Assembly (NCBI GenBank): GCA_028383925.1
Contig: JAOEWO010000015.1
Span: 1-54,532, forward strand
Reading direction: 5' to 3'
Source of the DNA: Winogradskyella sp.
Lineage (GTDB): Bacteria > Bacteroidota > Bacteroidia > Flavobacteriales > Flavobacteriaceae
DNA length: 54,532 bases
Below the pieces are notes generated by a model. The model saw nothing but the letters and a program-made list of their open reading frames with translations, did no database searches and was not told where the DNA came from. A program made the translations under genes and the position numbers. The first letter of the stretch is position 1. The number at the start of each line of letters is the position of its first letter. Shown piece by piece: positions 47,320 to 54,532 of this stretch.

Positions 47320-47460
47320 ATAATATAATAATACAACCACACATATTTTTGGGTATTAACAACTGTTAATAAGATTTTTTTACATTTAACCCTATTTTTT
47401 TTTGGGGTATAAATAATTTTTAATGATTTTTGCGTATCAAATTTTATAAACCTATTCACT

Positions 47461-48480
47461 ATGAGTAAATCAAAACTTGAATACATTTGGTTAGATGGCT
47501 ATTATCCAACCCAAAACATGAGAAGCAAAACTAAAGTTGAAAATGACTTTAGTGGAAAATTAGAAGACTGTCCAATTTGGTCTTTTGATGGTTCTTCAAC
47601 AAAACAGGCATCAGGAGGTTCTTCAGATTGTCTTTTAAAGCCAGTAGCTATTTATCCAGATCCTGCAAGAAGAGATGGCTATTTAGTAATGACTGAAGTC
47701 TTAAATGCAGATGGTACACCACACGTATCTAACGGTAGAGCTACTATTGAAGATGAAGACAATGATTTCTGGTTTGGTTTTGAGCAAGAGTATTTTATTA
47801 TGGATACCAAAACTCAACTCCCTTTAGGTTTTCCTATTGGCGGTTACCCAGCACCACAAGGTATGTATTACTGTTCTGTTGGTGGAAGACACACACATGG
47901 TAGAGATTTAGTTGAAAAGCATGCTGATTTATGTATTGATGCAGGTTTAAATTTTGAAGGGATAAACCAAGAAGTTGCATCAGGACAATGGGAATTTCAA
48001 CTGTTTGCTCAAGGTGCTAAAATAGCAGGTGATGAAATTTGGATAGCACGTTATTTATTAGACAGATTAACAGAGCAATATGGCTACTACATAGAATACC
48101 ACCCAAAACCACTAGGTAAAGACATGGATTGGAATGGCTCTGGTATGCATGCCAACTTCTCTAATACAGTTTTAAGAACTTGCGGCTCTAAAGAGACATA
48201 TGAAAAAATATGTGAAGCTTTTAGACCTGTTGTTAAAGAACACATGGCAGTTTACGGTGAGTTTAACGACCAGCGTTTAACAGGAGATCATGAAACAGCA
48301 TCTATTGATGATTTTAGCTATGGCGTATCAGATAGAGGAGCTTCAATTCGTATACCTATTATTACTGTAGAAAAAGGCTGGAAAGGCTGGCTAGAAGACC
48401 GAAGACCAGCATCTAATGGTGACCCATACAAAATTGCAGGTCGTATTATTAAAACGGTAAAAAGTGCAGATATAAGCTAG
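47461..48480 (+). CDS. glnA: type II (eukaryotic-like) glutamine synthetase
   Basis: The 339-residue protein is of the short GSII type: EYIWLDGYYPTQNMRSKTK and WSFDGSSTKQASGGSSDC in the beta-grasp domain, WFGFEQEYFIMD for metal binding, GQWEFQLFAQG and HPKPLGKDMDWNGSGMHAN for substrate. The last part, RGASIRIPIIT with ED RRPASN, is also typical. It performs the same reaction as the divergent GSIII. A one-mismatch -7 box (GATTTTTG) lies about 30 bases upstream. A strong terminator follows at 48501. Confidence 0.94.
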   Translation: MSKSKLEYIWLDGYYPTQNMRSKTKVENDFSGKLEDCPIWSFDGSSTKQASGGSSDCLLKPVAIYPDPARRDGYLVMTEVLNADGTPHVSNGRATIEDEDNDFWFGFEQEYFIMDTKTQLPLGFPIGGYPAPQGMYYCSVGGRHTHGRDLVEKHADLCIDAGLNFEGINQEVASGQWEFQLFAQGAKIAGDEIWIARYLLDRLTEQYGYYIEYHPKPLGKDMDWNGSGMHANFSNTVLRTCGSKETYEKICEAFRPVVKEHMAVYGEFNDQRLTGDHETASIDDFSYGVSDRGASIRIPIITVEKGWKGWLEDRRPASNGDPYKIAGRIIKTVKSADIS

Positions 48481-48500
48481 TAAAATAGTTTAACTCTATA

Positions 48501-48549
48501 AAAAAAGGCTATCTAAAAGAACTACACTTTACAGATAGCCTTTTTTTTT
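48501..48549. terminator. bidirectional terminator after glnA
   Basis: AAAAAAGGCTATCT and AGATAGCCTTTTTT form a 14-bp perfect stem with an 18-base loop and T runs on both strands, 20 bases after glnA and touching the stop of the converging antiporter gene. Confidence 0.92.
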
Positions 48550-49498
48550 ATTTAAGACTTATATATATAAAGACCATATAAGCACCAAACAAAAATAAAC
48601 CTTTATACCTACCCAACTCTAAACGCTTTGGTATTAGCATCAGCGGAATTAATATTGCAGCAAAAGCAATCATCCAAAATATATTAGTAGATAATATTTG
48701 AGGAGTCTCTGGGTTTACAACTATTGGTTTTATAATTGCTGTTAAACCTAAAACAGAAGCAATATTAAAGATATTAGACCCTATTAAATTCCCCAAAGAA
48801 ATAGCTTTTTCCTTCTTTAGTGCCGCAATAACAGAAGCAGCAAGCTCTGGCACACTAGTACCAATAGCAATGACAGTTACAGAAATAGCATAATCGCTTA
48901 TACCAACAGATTCTGCTAATTGTTTTGCGCCATCAACCAACCAATCTGATCCAAAATAAAGACCGGCTGCACCAATTAACAACCAAACACCTATTTTAAA
49001 ATTAGAAACCTCAGCGAGAGCATCATCAACTTCTTCGAGATTGGCTTTTGTAGATTTTCTAGAACTTCGTATGAGTATAACTAAAAATACAATTAAACCC
49101 ATAAATAACAACGCGCCTTCAATTGCGGTTAATACGCCATCATTCTTCAAAAAATAATAAAGCAAAAAAGAGGCTAACATCATCATTGGCCAATTTAATT
49201 TATAAAAATCTTTATCTACAACCAGGGGTGATATAATAGCGGTTATACCCAATACTAGTCCAATATTAGCAATATTAGAACCAATTACATTACCTAAAGC
49301 GATATCTGAAACACCATCTAAAGCAGCCTGCAAACTCACTAATAACTCTGGCGCTGATGTTGCAAAAGAGACAACCGTCATACCAATAACCAACTTAGAT
49401 ATTTTAAGCTTAAAGGACAACCCTACCGATGCTCTAACTAAAAAATCACCACCAACAACCAACAAAGCCAAACCTGCAATAACAATAAGTACACTCAT
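48548..49498 (-). CDS. Ca2+/Na+ antiporter (CaCA family, YrbG type)
   Basis: The 316-residue protein has ten membrane helices in two inverted repeats. Each carries the alpha-repeat signature: GMTVVSFATSAPELLVS with ALGNVIGSNIANIG in the first half, and AIGTSVPELAASVIAALKKE with SLGNLIGSNIFNI in the second. These hold the ion-binding residues. The acidic loop between halves (ANLEEVDDALAEV) is short. It is a single gene with a perfect -7 box 41 bases upstream. Confidence 0.95.
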   Translation of the reverse strand: MSVLIVIAGLALLVVGGDFLVRASVGLSFKLKISKLVIGMTVVSFATSAPELLVSLQAALDGVSDIALGNVIGSNIANIGLVLGITAIISPLVVDKDFYKLNWPMMMLASFLLYYFLKNDGVLTAIEGALLFMGLIVFLVILIRSSRKSTKANLEEVDDALAEVSNFKIGVWLLIGAAGLYFGSDWLVDGAKQLAESVGISDYAISVTVIAIGTSVPELAASVIAALKKEKAISLGNLIGSNIFNIASVLGLTAIIKPIVVNPETPQILSTNIFWMIAFAAILIPLMLIPKRLELGRYKGLFLFGAYMVFIYISLK

Positions 49499-49538
49499 TT
49501 ACTTTTTCGTATTAAATATCTCTTTTTAGTTAATGCTA

Positions 49539-49546
49539 CAAAGATA
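49539..49546 (-). promoter_or_regulatory. -7 promoter box TATCTTTG for the antiporter
   Basis: Exact TAnnTTTG match on the minus strand, 40 bases upstream of the start codon at 49498. Confidence 0.5.
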
Positions 49547-49591
49547 GCATTTCATTTTAAGACATATTAAAAACTAAAAATTTCGTTAAAT

Positions 49592-49629
49592 AACTATTAT
49601 TATAGTTGTATAACTACAAAAATAGTTAT
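49592..49629. promoter_or_regulatory. candidate BlaI-type operator (two palindromes)
   Basis: Two adjacent dyads share the half-site AACTA/TAGTT: AACTAT-TATT-ATAGTT at 49592-49607 and ATAACTA-CAAAAA-TAGTTAT at 49610-49629. They lie 113-150 bases upstream of the BlaI start, in the 243-base region divergent from the antiporter, where an autoregulating BlaI would be expected to bind. Palindromy is seen; the binding is inferred. Confidence 0.45.
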
Positions 49630-49741
49630 ATATTTAATTTTAATATGCTTAACCAGAGTCACCTGCTACAAAAACAGAACTAAACAAACAACACTTAAAG
49701 AGATTAAAATAGAAAACCAACAAAACAAAAACCTATAAGAA

Positions 49742-50101
49742 ATGCAAAAACTAACAAACAAAGAAGAGGAAATTATGCACATTTTATGGACGCTAGAAAA
49801 AGCATTTGTAAAAGATGTATTAGCAGAAATTAAGACAGAAAAGCCTCATTACAACACGCTTTCTACAATTATTAGAAACCTTGAAGAAAAAGGCTATGTT
49901 GGTTACAATGCTTATGGTAAAACACATCAATATTTTCCACTGGTTTCTAAAGAAGATTACAAAACACGCTTTATGAATACTGCTATCGAAAATTATTTTA
50001 ATAGCTCATATAAAAACGTGGTTTCCTTTTTTGCAAAAGAAGAAAAAATAAGTGTTGACGAGCTTAAAGAAATTATTGCATTAATAGAAAACAAAAACTA
50101 A
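49742..50101 (+). CDS. BlaI/MecI/CopY-family transcriptional repressor
   Basis: The 119-residue protein has the BlaI winged helix: LTNKEEEIMHILWTLEKAFV, then HYNTLSTIIRNLEEKGYVGY and an AYGKTHQYFPLV wing, followed by a dimerisation tail (SSYKNVVSFFAKEEKISVDELKE). It is separated from the M56 gene by a single base (TAATATG), as in blaI-blaR1 pairs, where proteolysis by the M56 partner removes the repressor. Its regulon here need not include a beta-lactamase; none is in the window. Confidence 0.93.
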   Translation: MQKLTNKEEEIMHILWTLEKAFVKDVLAEIKTEKPHYNTLSTIIRNLEEKGYVGYNAYGKTHQYFPLVSKEDYKTRFMNTAIENYFNSSYKNVVSFFAKEEKISVDELKEIIALIENKN

Positions 50102-50102
50102 T

Positions 50103-52601
50103 ATGGAATATTTAATAAAAGCTAGCGCAGTAATTACGCTATTCTATTTGTGTTTCTATTTTTTCTTAAAAAAAGAAACCTTTTTTGAACATAACCGTAA
50201 GTTTCTTCTCATTGGTTTACTTATCGCCATAGTTTTCCCGCTTATTGTAATACCAATATATATTCCGGTAGAACCAATGCTACAACAAGAAAGCTTTTTT
50301 GTTATACAAGAAAGCGCAAATCATAACGCACCAGTTGTTACTGAAAACAGATTTAATTGGATGCACCTCTTACCTATTATTTATGGTATAGGATTAATTT
50401 TATTTTTTATTCAATTCTTGTTTCAGTTTGGGTCTTTAATAATTCTCTTATTAAAAAACCCAAAAAACAAAAATGGTATGTATACCTACGTTATTGTAAA
50501 TAATAGGATATCACCGTTTTCATTTTTTAAATGGATTGTTTTTAACCCGAATGCATACAATGAAACTGAATTAAATTTAATGCTTACACATGAAAAAGTT
50601 CATGCAAGTCAGTTACACTCTCTAGATATTATTTTAATTCAATTGGGCTGTGTAATTTTCTGGTTCAACCCTTTTATGTGGTTGTATAGAAATGATGTTA
50701 AACAAAATTTAGAATATATCGCAGACCAAATAACACAAGAAAAATCTAAAAATAATAAAGAATACCAGCACCTACTTCTAAAAACAAGTGTTGGCGAACA
50801 CAATATTTCATTATCAAATAATTTTTATAATTCATTAATCAAAGAACGAATCGTTATGTTAAAAAAATCAAGATCAAATACAAAAAAACAATGGAGATAT
50901 TTACTCATGCTTCCTTTATTAGCAGGATTACTAATGAGTATGAACACTAAAAAAGTGTATATTGAATCAGATACTATAATCGAGAACTCATCTCAACCAA
51001 CAGTAGAGTTTGTGGTCACAAAAAATACCACAGACAAAGAACTTAATGCCATGTCTGCCGCTATTGAAAATAAAGGTGGAACTTTAGTCTTTAGCCAAGT
51101 TAAAAGAAATAAAAAAAACGAACTTGTAAATATATTTCTAAAACTAAATAATCATAGTTACGGTTACTCAAACAACACTGCACCAATAGATTCATTTATT
51201 ATATACAAAGAATTCTTTGGTCGAGGTGGTGGTTATGTTGGCCGTATTAATGGAGCGACACTACATTTTGATAACAATACTAACGACAAAGAGATTATAG
51301 ATGCACTCAAAAAAAGAGCTCACCAATCTATAATTAACAAAGGCATACAAACTACAAAAACACCTAATAAAGCAGATGCAAACAATATAGCTATTAAAGT
51401 GACTTTTAATAAAGAAATGAGCGATAATGATCTAGAAGAAATTAAAAAAGAACTGAAGCTTAACGGTATTTCTATGAACATAAAACGCTTAAAGCGAAAT
51501 AGAAACAATGATATTACGGCTATTAATATTTCTTTTAAAACCAAAAACGGCACAACTAACTATAATACAAAAGACAATAAAGGTATAAAACCATTTTATT
51601 TTAGTAGAGATGATGATGGAAGTTTTGGTGTGAGTAGTGTTAAAGACTATGCACCTGTTATTGTTGAAACTATCCGAACGGAGCCACTTAAAAAACGTGA
51701 AGGTAACATCTACTTCCATAAAGATAATGGCGAAGTTGTTGAAATCGTAGAAGACACTTTTTCTTATAAAGGTGTTCAAATTATAAAAGGAAACAAAAGC
51801 CCATCTAGATTATATGATTTAGATTCTTTACCAGTAGTTACAGGCAGGTATACAAGTAGTTTTACAAATGACACAATACGTGTTGTTAGAGGCACTAAAA
51901 CAGATTCTATTAAAGTAAAATATACCTACAAAGTAATTGGTGCATATGAAGAGCATAAAGAACCTATTAAAGCGACAATAACAGGAGAATCATACACCAT
52001 ATACCAACAAGGTAAAGTGCAACAGAACGCTATTAACTATTTTAACTCAGACGATGAAAAACCTTTAATTATTCTTGAAGGAAAGGTTCTAGATTATGAC
52101 GAATTAAATACCATAAACCCTAAACACATTAAAAGTACTACTGTTTTAAAAGATAAAACGGCAACTTCTGTTTACGGTGAAAAAGCTAAAAATGGAGTTA
52201 TAATTATTGCGCTAAAAGAAGATAAAAAAGGCGCTTGGGAAAAAAAATTAGCTTCAAAAGAAAAAGGGCCATGGAAAATAATACGATCTGAAGTTAGCAG
52301 TGTACAGTATATAGATGACGAAGATTCTAGTAAAAATGGAACACTAGCTTACATTTCTAGATACTCAACAGATAAGGTTTTAGACAGTCAAAAAACATTA
52401 CTCGAAAAGCAAGGCATTACTGTAAAATACTCTAAAGTAAAACGCAATAAAGCAGGCGAAATTACGAGTATAAAGATTAGTCTTAATAACGGTAAAGGCC
52501 AGGAAACTTCTGCTAGATTTAAAAGTGATGATGGCATAACAGGTATTCAGTTTGGTCTTTCTGAGGGCTCACTAATTATAGGTACAAGCGGTAGAGATTA
52601 A
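50103..52601 (+). CDS. BlaR1-like M56 metallopeptidase sensor with repeated extracytoplasmic modules
   Basis: The 832-residue protein has three membrane helices (about 5-22, 36-53, 88-118), the zinc motif HEKVH (163-167) and a fourth helix (about 268-280). The rest is outside the cytoplasm. It has three copies of a ~50-residue module (about 302-349, 430-481 and 747-797), each with D..L......L...G......+.KRN...(E/D)I..I.(I/L).(L/F), and a TonB-plug-like segment (654-705, KPLIILEGKVLDYDELNTIN ... TSVYGEKAKNGVIIIALK). There is no penicillin-binding sensor domain, so the signal is unknown. It is coupled to BlaI (one-base gap). Confidence 0.9.
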   Translation: MEYLIKASAVITLFYLCFYFFLKKETFFEHNRKFLLIGLLIAIVFPLIVIPIYIPVEPMLQQESFFVIQESANHNAPVVTENRFNWMHLLPIIYGIGLILFFIQFLFQFGSLIILLLKNPKNKNGMYTYVIVNNRISPFSFFKWIVFNPNAYNETELNLMLTHEKVHASQLHSLDIILIQLGCVIFWFNPFMWLYRNDVKQNLEYIADQITQEKSKNNKEYQHLLLKTSVGEHNISLSNNFYNSLIKERIVMLKKSRSNTKKQWRYLLMLPLLAGLLMSMNTKKVYIESDTIIENSSQPTVEFVVTKNTTDKELNAMSAAIENKGGTLVFSQVKRNKKNELVNIFLKLNNHSYGYSNNTAPIDSFIIYKEFFGRGGGYVGRINGATLHFDNNTNDKEIIDALKKRAHQSIINKGIQTTKTPNKADANNIAIKVTFNKEMSDNDLEEIKKELKLNGISMNIKRLKRNRNNDITAINISFKTKNGTTNYNTKDNKGIKPFYFSRDDDGSFGVSSVKDYAPVIVETIRTEPLKKREGNIYFHKDNGEVVEIVEDTFSYKGVQIIKGNKSPSRLYDLDSLPVVTGRYTSSFTNDTIRVVRGTKTDSIKVKYTYKVIGAYEEHKEPIKATITGESYTIYQQGKVQQNAINYFNSDDEKPLIILEGKVLDYDELNTINPKHIKSTTVLKDKTATSVYGEKAKNGVIIIALKEDKKGAWEKKLASKEKGPWKIIRSEVSSVQYIDDEDSSKNGTLAYISRYSTDKVLDSQKTLLEKQGITVKYSKVKRNKAGEITSIKISLNNGKGQETSARFKSDDGITGIQFGLSEGSLIIGTSGRD

Positions 52602-52625
52602 TTTCACCCTTATCTATTTTAAAAT

Positions 52626-52660
52626 TAAAAAGCCAAACTAATAAATCAGTTTGGCTTTTA
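52626..52660. terminator. bidirectional terminator
   Basis: TAAAAAGCCAAACT and AGTTTGGCTTTTA form a 13-bp stem with an 8-base loop, between the M56 gene (25 bases past its stop) and the converging nuclease gene. Confidence 0.9.
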
Positions 52661-52680
52661 CTTTATATATAAATTACTCT

Positions 52681-54532
52681 TTAATCAACCATTACTTTTT
52701 TAACTATAGCACCATTGGCACTTGTTAGTTTTAAAAGGTATAAACCTGAAGCTACGTTCAAATCAATATAATCTTCAACACTCTCAAAATGTTTTAAACG
52801 TTTACCATCTATAGAAAACACCTCAACTTCAATAGCTGAATTAAAACCAGTAATATAAACTCGACCTTTTGTAGGATTTGGATAAATAGTGGCTTGTAAC
52901 AACGTATTTTCCTCAGTACTTAATCCTTGATCCCAAGCTAAGCCAATATTGTTACCCCAAATAAATTCTACTAAATCTGGTTGATCTATAAAAGGGTTTC
53001 TATTAAATTGCCAATTATAGATAACATTGTTTCTATTCATTTCAAAATCGTCTGGTGGATCATTTCTGTGCCAATCTAATAAGGTTGCTAAATCACCCAA
53101 TTGACCTGTAACAGTAGGGAAACCATTAACTACCTCTAAACCATTATACCTAATCTCCATATATAATACACTACGTGCCACATCACCTCTAAAGCTCTGT
53201 AAATTACCGGTAGGCCCGACATAATCACCATAGTGTTTGTTACCACGCGAGCTATTTTCTGAAGCATCAGCAGCCCTAAGTGCATGTGCATCTGAGTTAC
53301 CATGCCTTAAAGAATCTGCCTTAGTTTCCCAAAAAACATCTATACCATCTGCAATTTCATCGTCTTCAATATCGCCAAAACCACCTCGAGACCTTGGGAA
53401 AGTGTGTTCTCTATTCCACTTATTGGTATTATTACTACCAGTTTGCAAATCTAGCTTAGCTCTCCCCTCTTCTGAATATACTAACCACACTTGGTTACTG
53501 TTTTCTGGGTTTTGATCTGCTTCTATTAAAATATCTATAACATCTGCATAAGTCTGTGCTCTCACTATAGACGGATCTGCAATAATATCTTGCAATGCCT
53601 GCCTAAGCGCTAAGTCTGCTAACCCATCTAAACTATTGTAATAACCAGTAGGCTGTGTACTTTGCACACTACCAAATGTAGAATTTAAAGGGGTGCCCCA
53701 TGCAGCAACTGTAAAATCATTATCAACGACCCTCACCTCTACACTATTATTAAAAGGAATTTCGGGCTCTATTAAATCTGAAAATCTAATTTTTAAAACC
53801 TCATCACCTTCATTATCCGTATCATCTATTAAAGTTATAGTTGTACTTGTGGTTGTTTGGCCTGCAGCAATAGTTAAGCTTGTTGCACCTGTAAAATCGG
53901 TAGTATTAAATCCTAGATTATTTAAACTTATAGAAAAATTTAAATCTGAAGTCATTGCATTCTCTGCAGTAAATGAAATATCAAAAGTTAAACCCTCTGC
54001 ATACTGCATCTCAGCGACTGCTATTGCAATAGGATTTACAGCAATACCTGAGCCGTCATTTTCGCGTCGTGGCGTTGGTGTAACTGTAGCATAAGTTTCA
54101 ACACCATTAACATCTACAAAACGTTGTATAGATTTAGGATTGGCATTTGTACCATTATCGTTATACTGGTTAGTCTCACCCATTAAGGCTAATAAAGTAG
54201 CATCATCAGAATCGTTAGTGTCATAAACCATAGCATCTATAAGATTAGACTGTGTCGCTATAGTACCTTCTGGAAAATCGTTTACAGACGCCTGATATAT
54301 ACCAACGGCATCTGCACCATTTTGAATAAGGTTTTGTGCTATAAAATACTGCGGAGTAGGAAAAACACCATCACTACCAATAACTAACAATCCGTTATTA
54401 TCTGTAGTGTAACCTTCTAAATCTATAACCAAATAACTAGAATCAGCACCACTAGTAGAACCATTAAAGAAGACTAAAATATAACCATTTGTAGAAAAAT
54501 TTGGACTCGTAGACTTTAACTCTATAAACTCT
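52681..54532 (-). CDS. T9SS-secreted endonuclease I with lamin-tail and Calx-beta domains, 5' end outside window
   Basis: The frame stays open to the right edge: bases 54433-54532 add residues EFIELKSTSPNFSTNGYILV and more before the TTG at 54432, so the start lies beyond. Order: lamin-tail domain (LELKS..., NNGLLVIGSDGVFP), Calx-beta domain (FDISFTAENAMTSDLNFSIS ... DNEGDEVLKIRF ... VVDND), endonuclease I/EndA domain with catalytic WNREHTFPRSRGGF and GNKHYGDYVG, and a T9SS sorting domain from about 53 residues before the end (YPNPTKGRVYITGF ... LASGLYLLKLTS-like ... KKVMVD). It is an extracellular DNA/RNA-degrading enzyme, probably for DNA scavenging or biofilm turnover. Confidence 0.92.
   Translation of the reverse strand, partial: EFIELKSTSPNFSTNGYILVFFNGSTSGADSSYLVIDLEGYTTDNNGLLVIGSDGVFPTPQYFIAQNLIQNGADAVGIYQASVNDFPEGTIATQSNLIDAMVYDTNDSDDATLLALMGETNQYNDNGTNANPKSIQRFVDVNGVETYATVTPTPRRENDGSGIAVNPIAIAVAEMQYAEGLTFDISFTAENAMTSDLNFSISLNNLGFNTTDFTGATSLTIAAGQTTTSTTITLIDDTDNEGDEVLKIRFSDLIEPEIPFNNSVEVRVVDNDFTVAAWGTPLNSTFGSVQSTQPTGYYNSLDGLADLALRQALQDIIADPSIVRAQTYADVIDILIEADQNPENSNQVWLVYSEEGRAKLDLQTGSNNTNKWNREHTFPRSRGGFGDIEDDEIADGIDVFWETKADSLRHGNSDAHALRAADASENSSRGNKHYGDYVGPTGNLQSFRGDVARSVLYMEIRYNGLEVVNGFPTVTGQLGDLATLLDWHRNDPPDDFEMNRNNVIYNWQFNRNPFIDQPDLVEFIWGNNIGLAWDQGLSTEENTLLQATIYPNPTKGRVYITGFNSAIEVEVFSIDGKRLKHFESVEDYIDLNVASGLYLLKLTSANGAIVKKVMVD

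Noticed and set aside
49742..52601. beta-lactam resistance operon
   Set aside because: No beta-lactamase or PBP gene is present and the M56 protein lacks a penicillin-binding sensor domain.

Overview
The window reads as a chromosomal segment of a low-GC, AT-rich marine-type member of the Flavobacteriaceae (Bacteroidota). The evidence is: two secreted proteins with C-terminal type IX secretion (Por) sorting domains, Bacteroidota-specific families (DUF2911, DUF3078, DUF4920, Lacal_2735-like), a Bacteroidota type III glutamine synthetase, fused IcmF mutase, and about 17 exact copies of the Bacteroidota -7 promoter box TAnnTTTG just upstream of gene starts. I see no rRNA, tRNA, CRISPR array, prophage or plasmid functions. 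Nearly all of it is ordinary core or shell genome.

Layout. 1-5.1 kb (+): end of a DUF2911 gene, MeaB GTPase, a small membrane protein, then a GT2 / LAB_N / ArnT-like cassette that looks like lipid-linked sugar transfer to the envelope. 5.1-13.7 kb (-): PAP2 phosphatase with a small acidic protein, MATE pump, outer-membrane protein, nitronate monooxygenase-like flavoprotein, secreted S8 protease, mnmA, MORN-repeat protein. 13.7-14.7 kb (+): two-domain fasciclin lipoprotein. 15.2-22.0 kb (-): yidC and pyrG, TIGR01777 epimerase, mnmD, a heme-c lipoprotein and DUF4920 lipoprotein. 22.1-30.8 kb (mixed): ilvE, MazG-like hydrolase, DPP III-like lipoprotein, SRPBCC-GyrI fusion with crcB, DUF1684, MFS transporter, Lrp regulator. 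30.8-35.8 kb (-): IcmF mutase, a REP-associated transposase with two REP palindromes, OsmC protein and a one-domain DEAD-box protein. 35.8-36.7 kb: gene-poor debris with a decayed repeat-protein fragment. 36.7-45 kb: DUF4197, Lacal_2735-like, metal-receptor protein, prfA-pyrF, a minimal ABC ATPase pair, purM-DUF3078, an outer-membrane protein and an unlisted 45-residue secreted peptide. 45.1-48.5 kb: divergent type III and type II glutamine synthetases. 48.5-54.5 kb: Na/Ca antiporter, BlaI/M56 pair, and a T9SS-secreted endonuclease I running off the right end.

The genes most likely to work together are GT2-LAB_N-ArnT (envelope glycosylation), mnmA and mnmD (wobble uridine 34 modification), BlaI with the M56 sensor, the two glutamine synthetases (nitrogen assimilation), and IcmF with MeaB (B12 mutase chemistry and chaperoning). 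The most unusual observations are a repeat-derived stretch inserted in frame in IcmF 2 kb from a RAYT/REP pair, a 42-bp tandem duplication spanning the mnmD stop, a threefold module in the extracytoplasmic part of the M56 sensor, an ABC ATPase whose only partner is a 95-residue membrane protein, and an orphan terminator-like palindrome before the MFS gene. I did not find a clearly new defence or mobile system.
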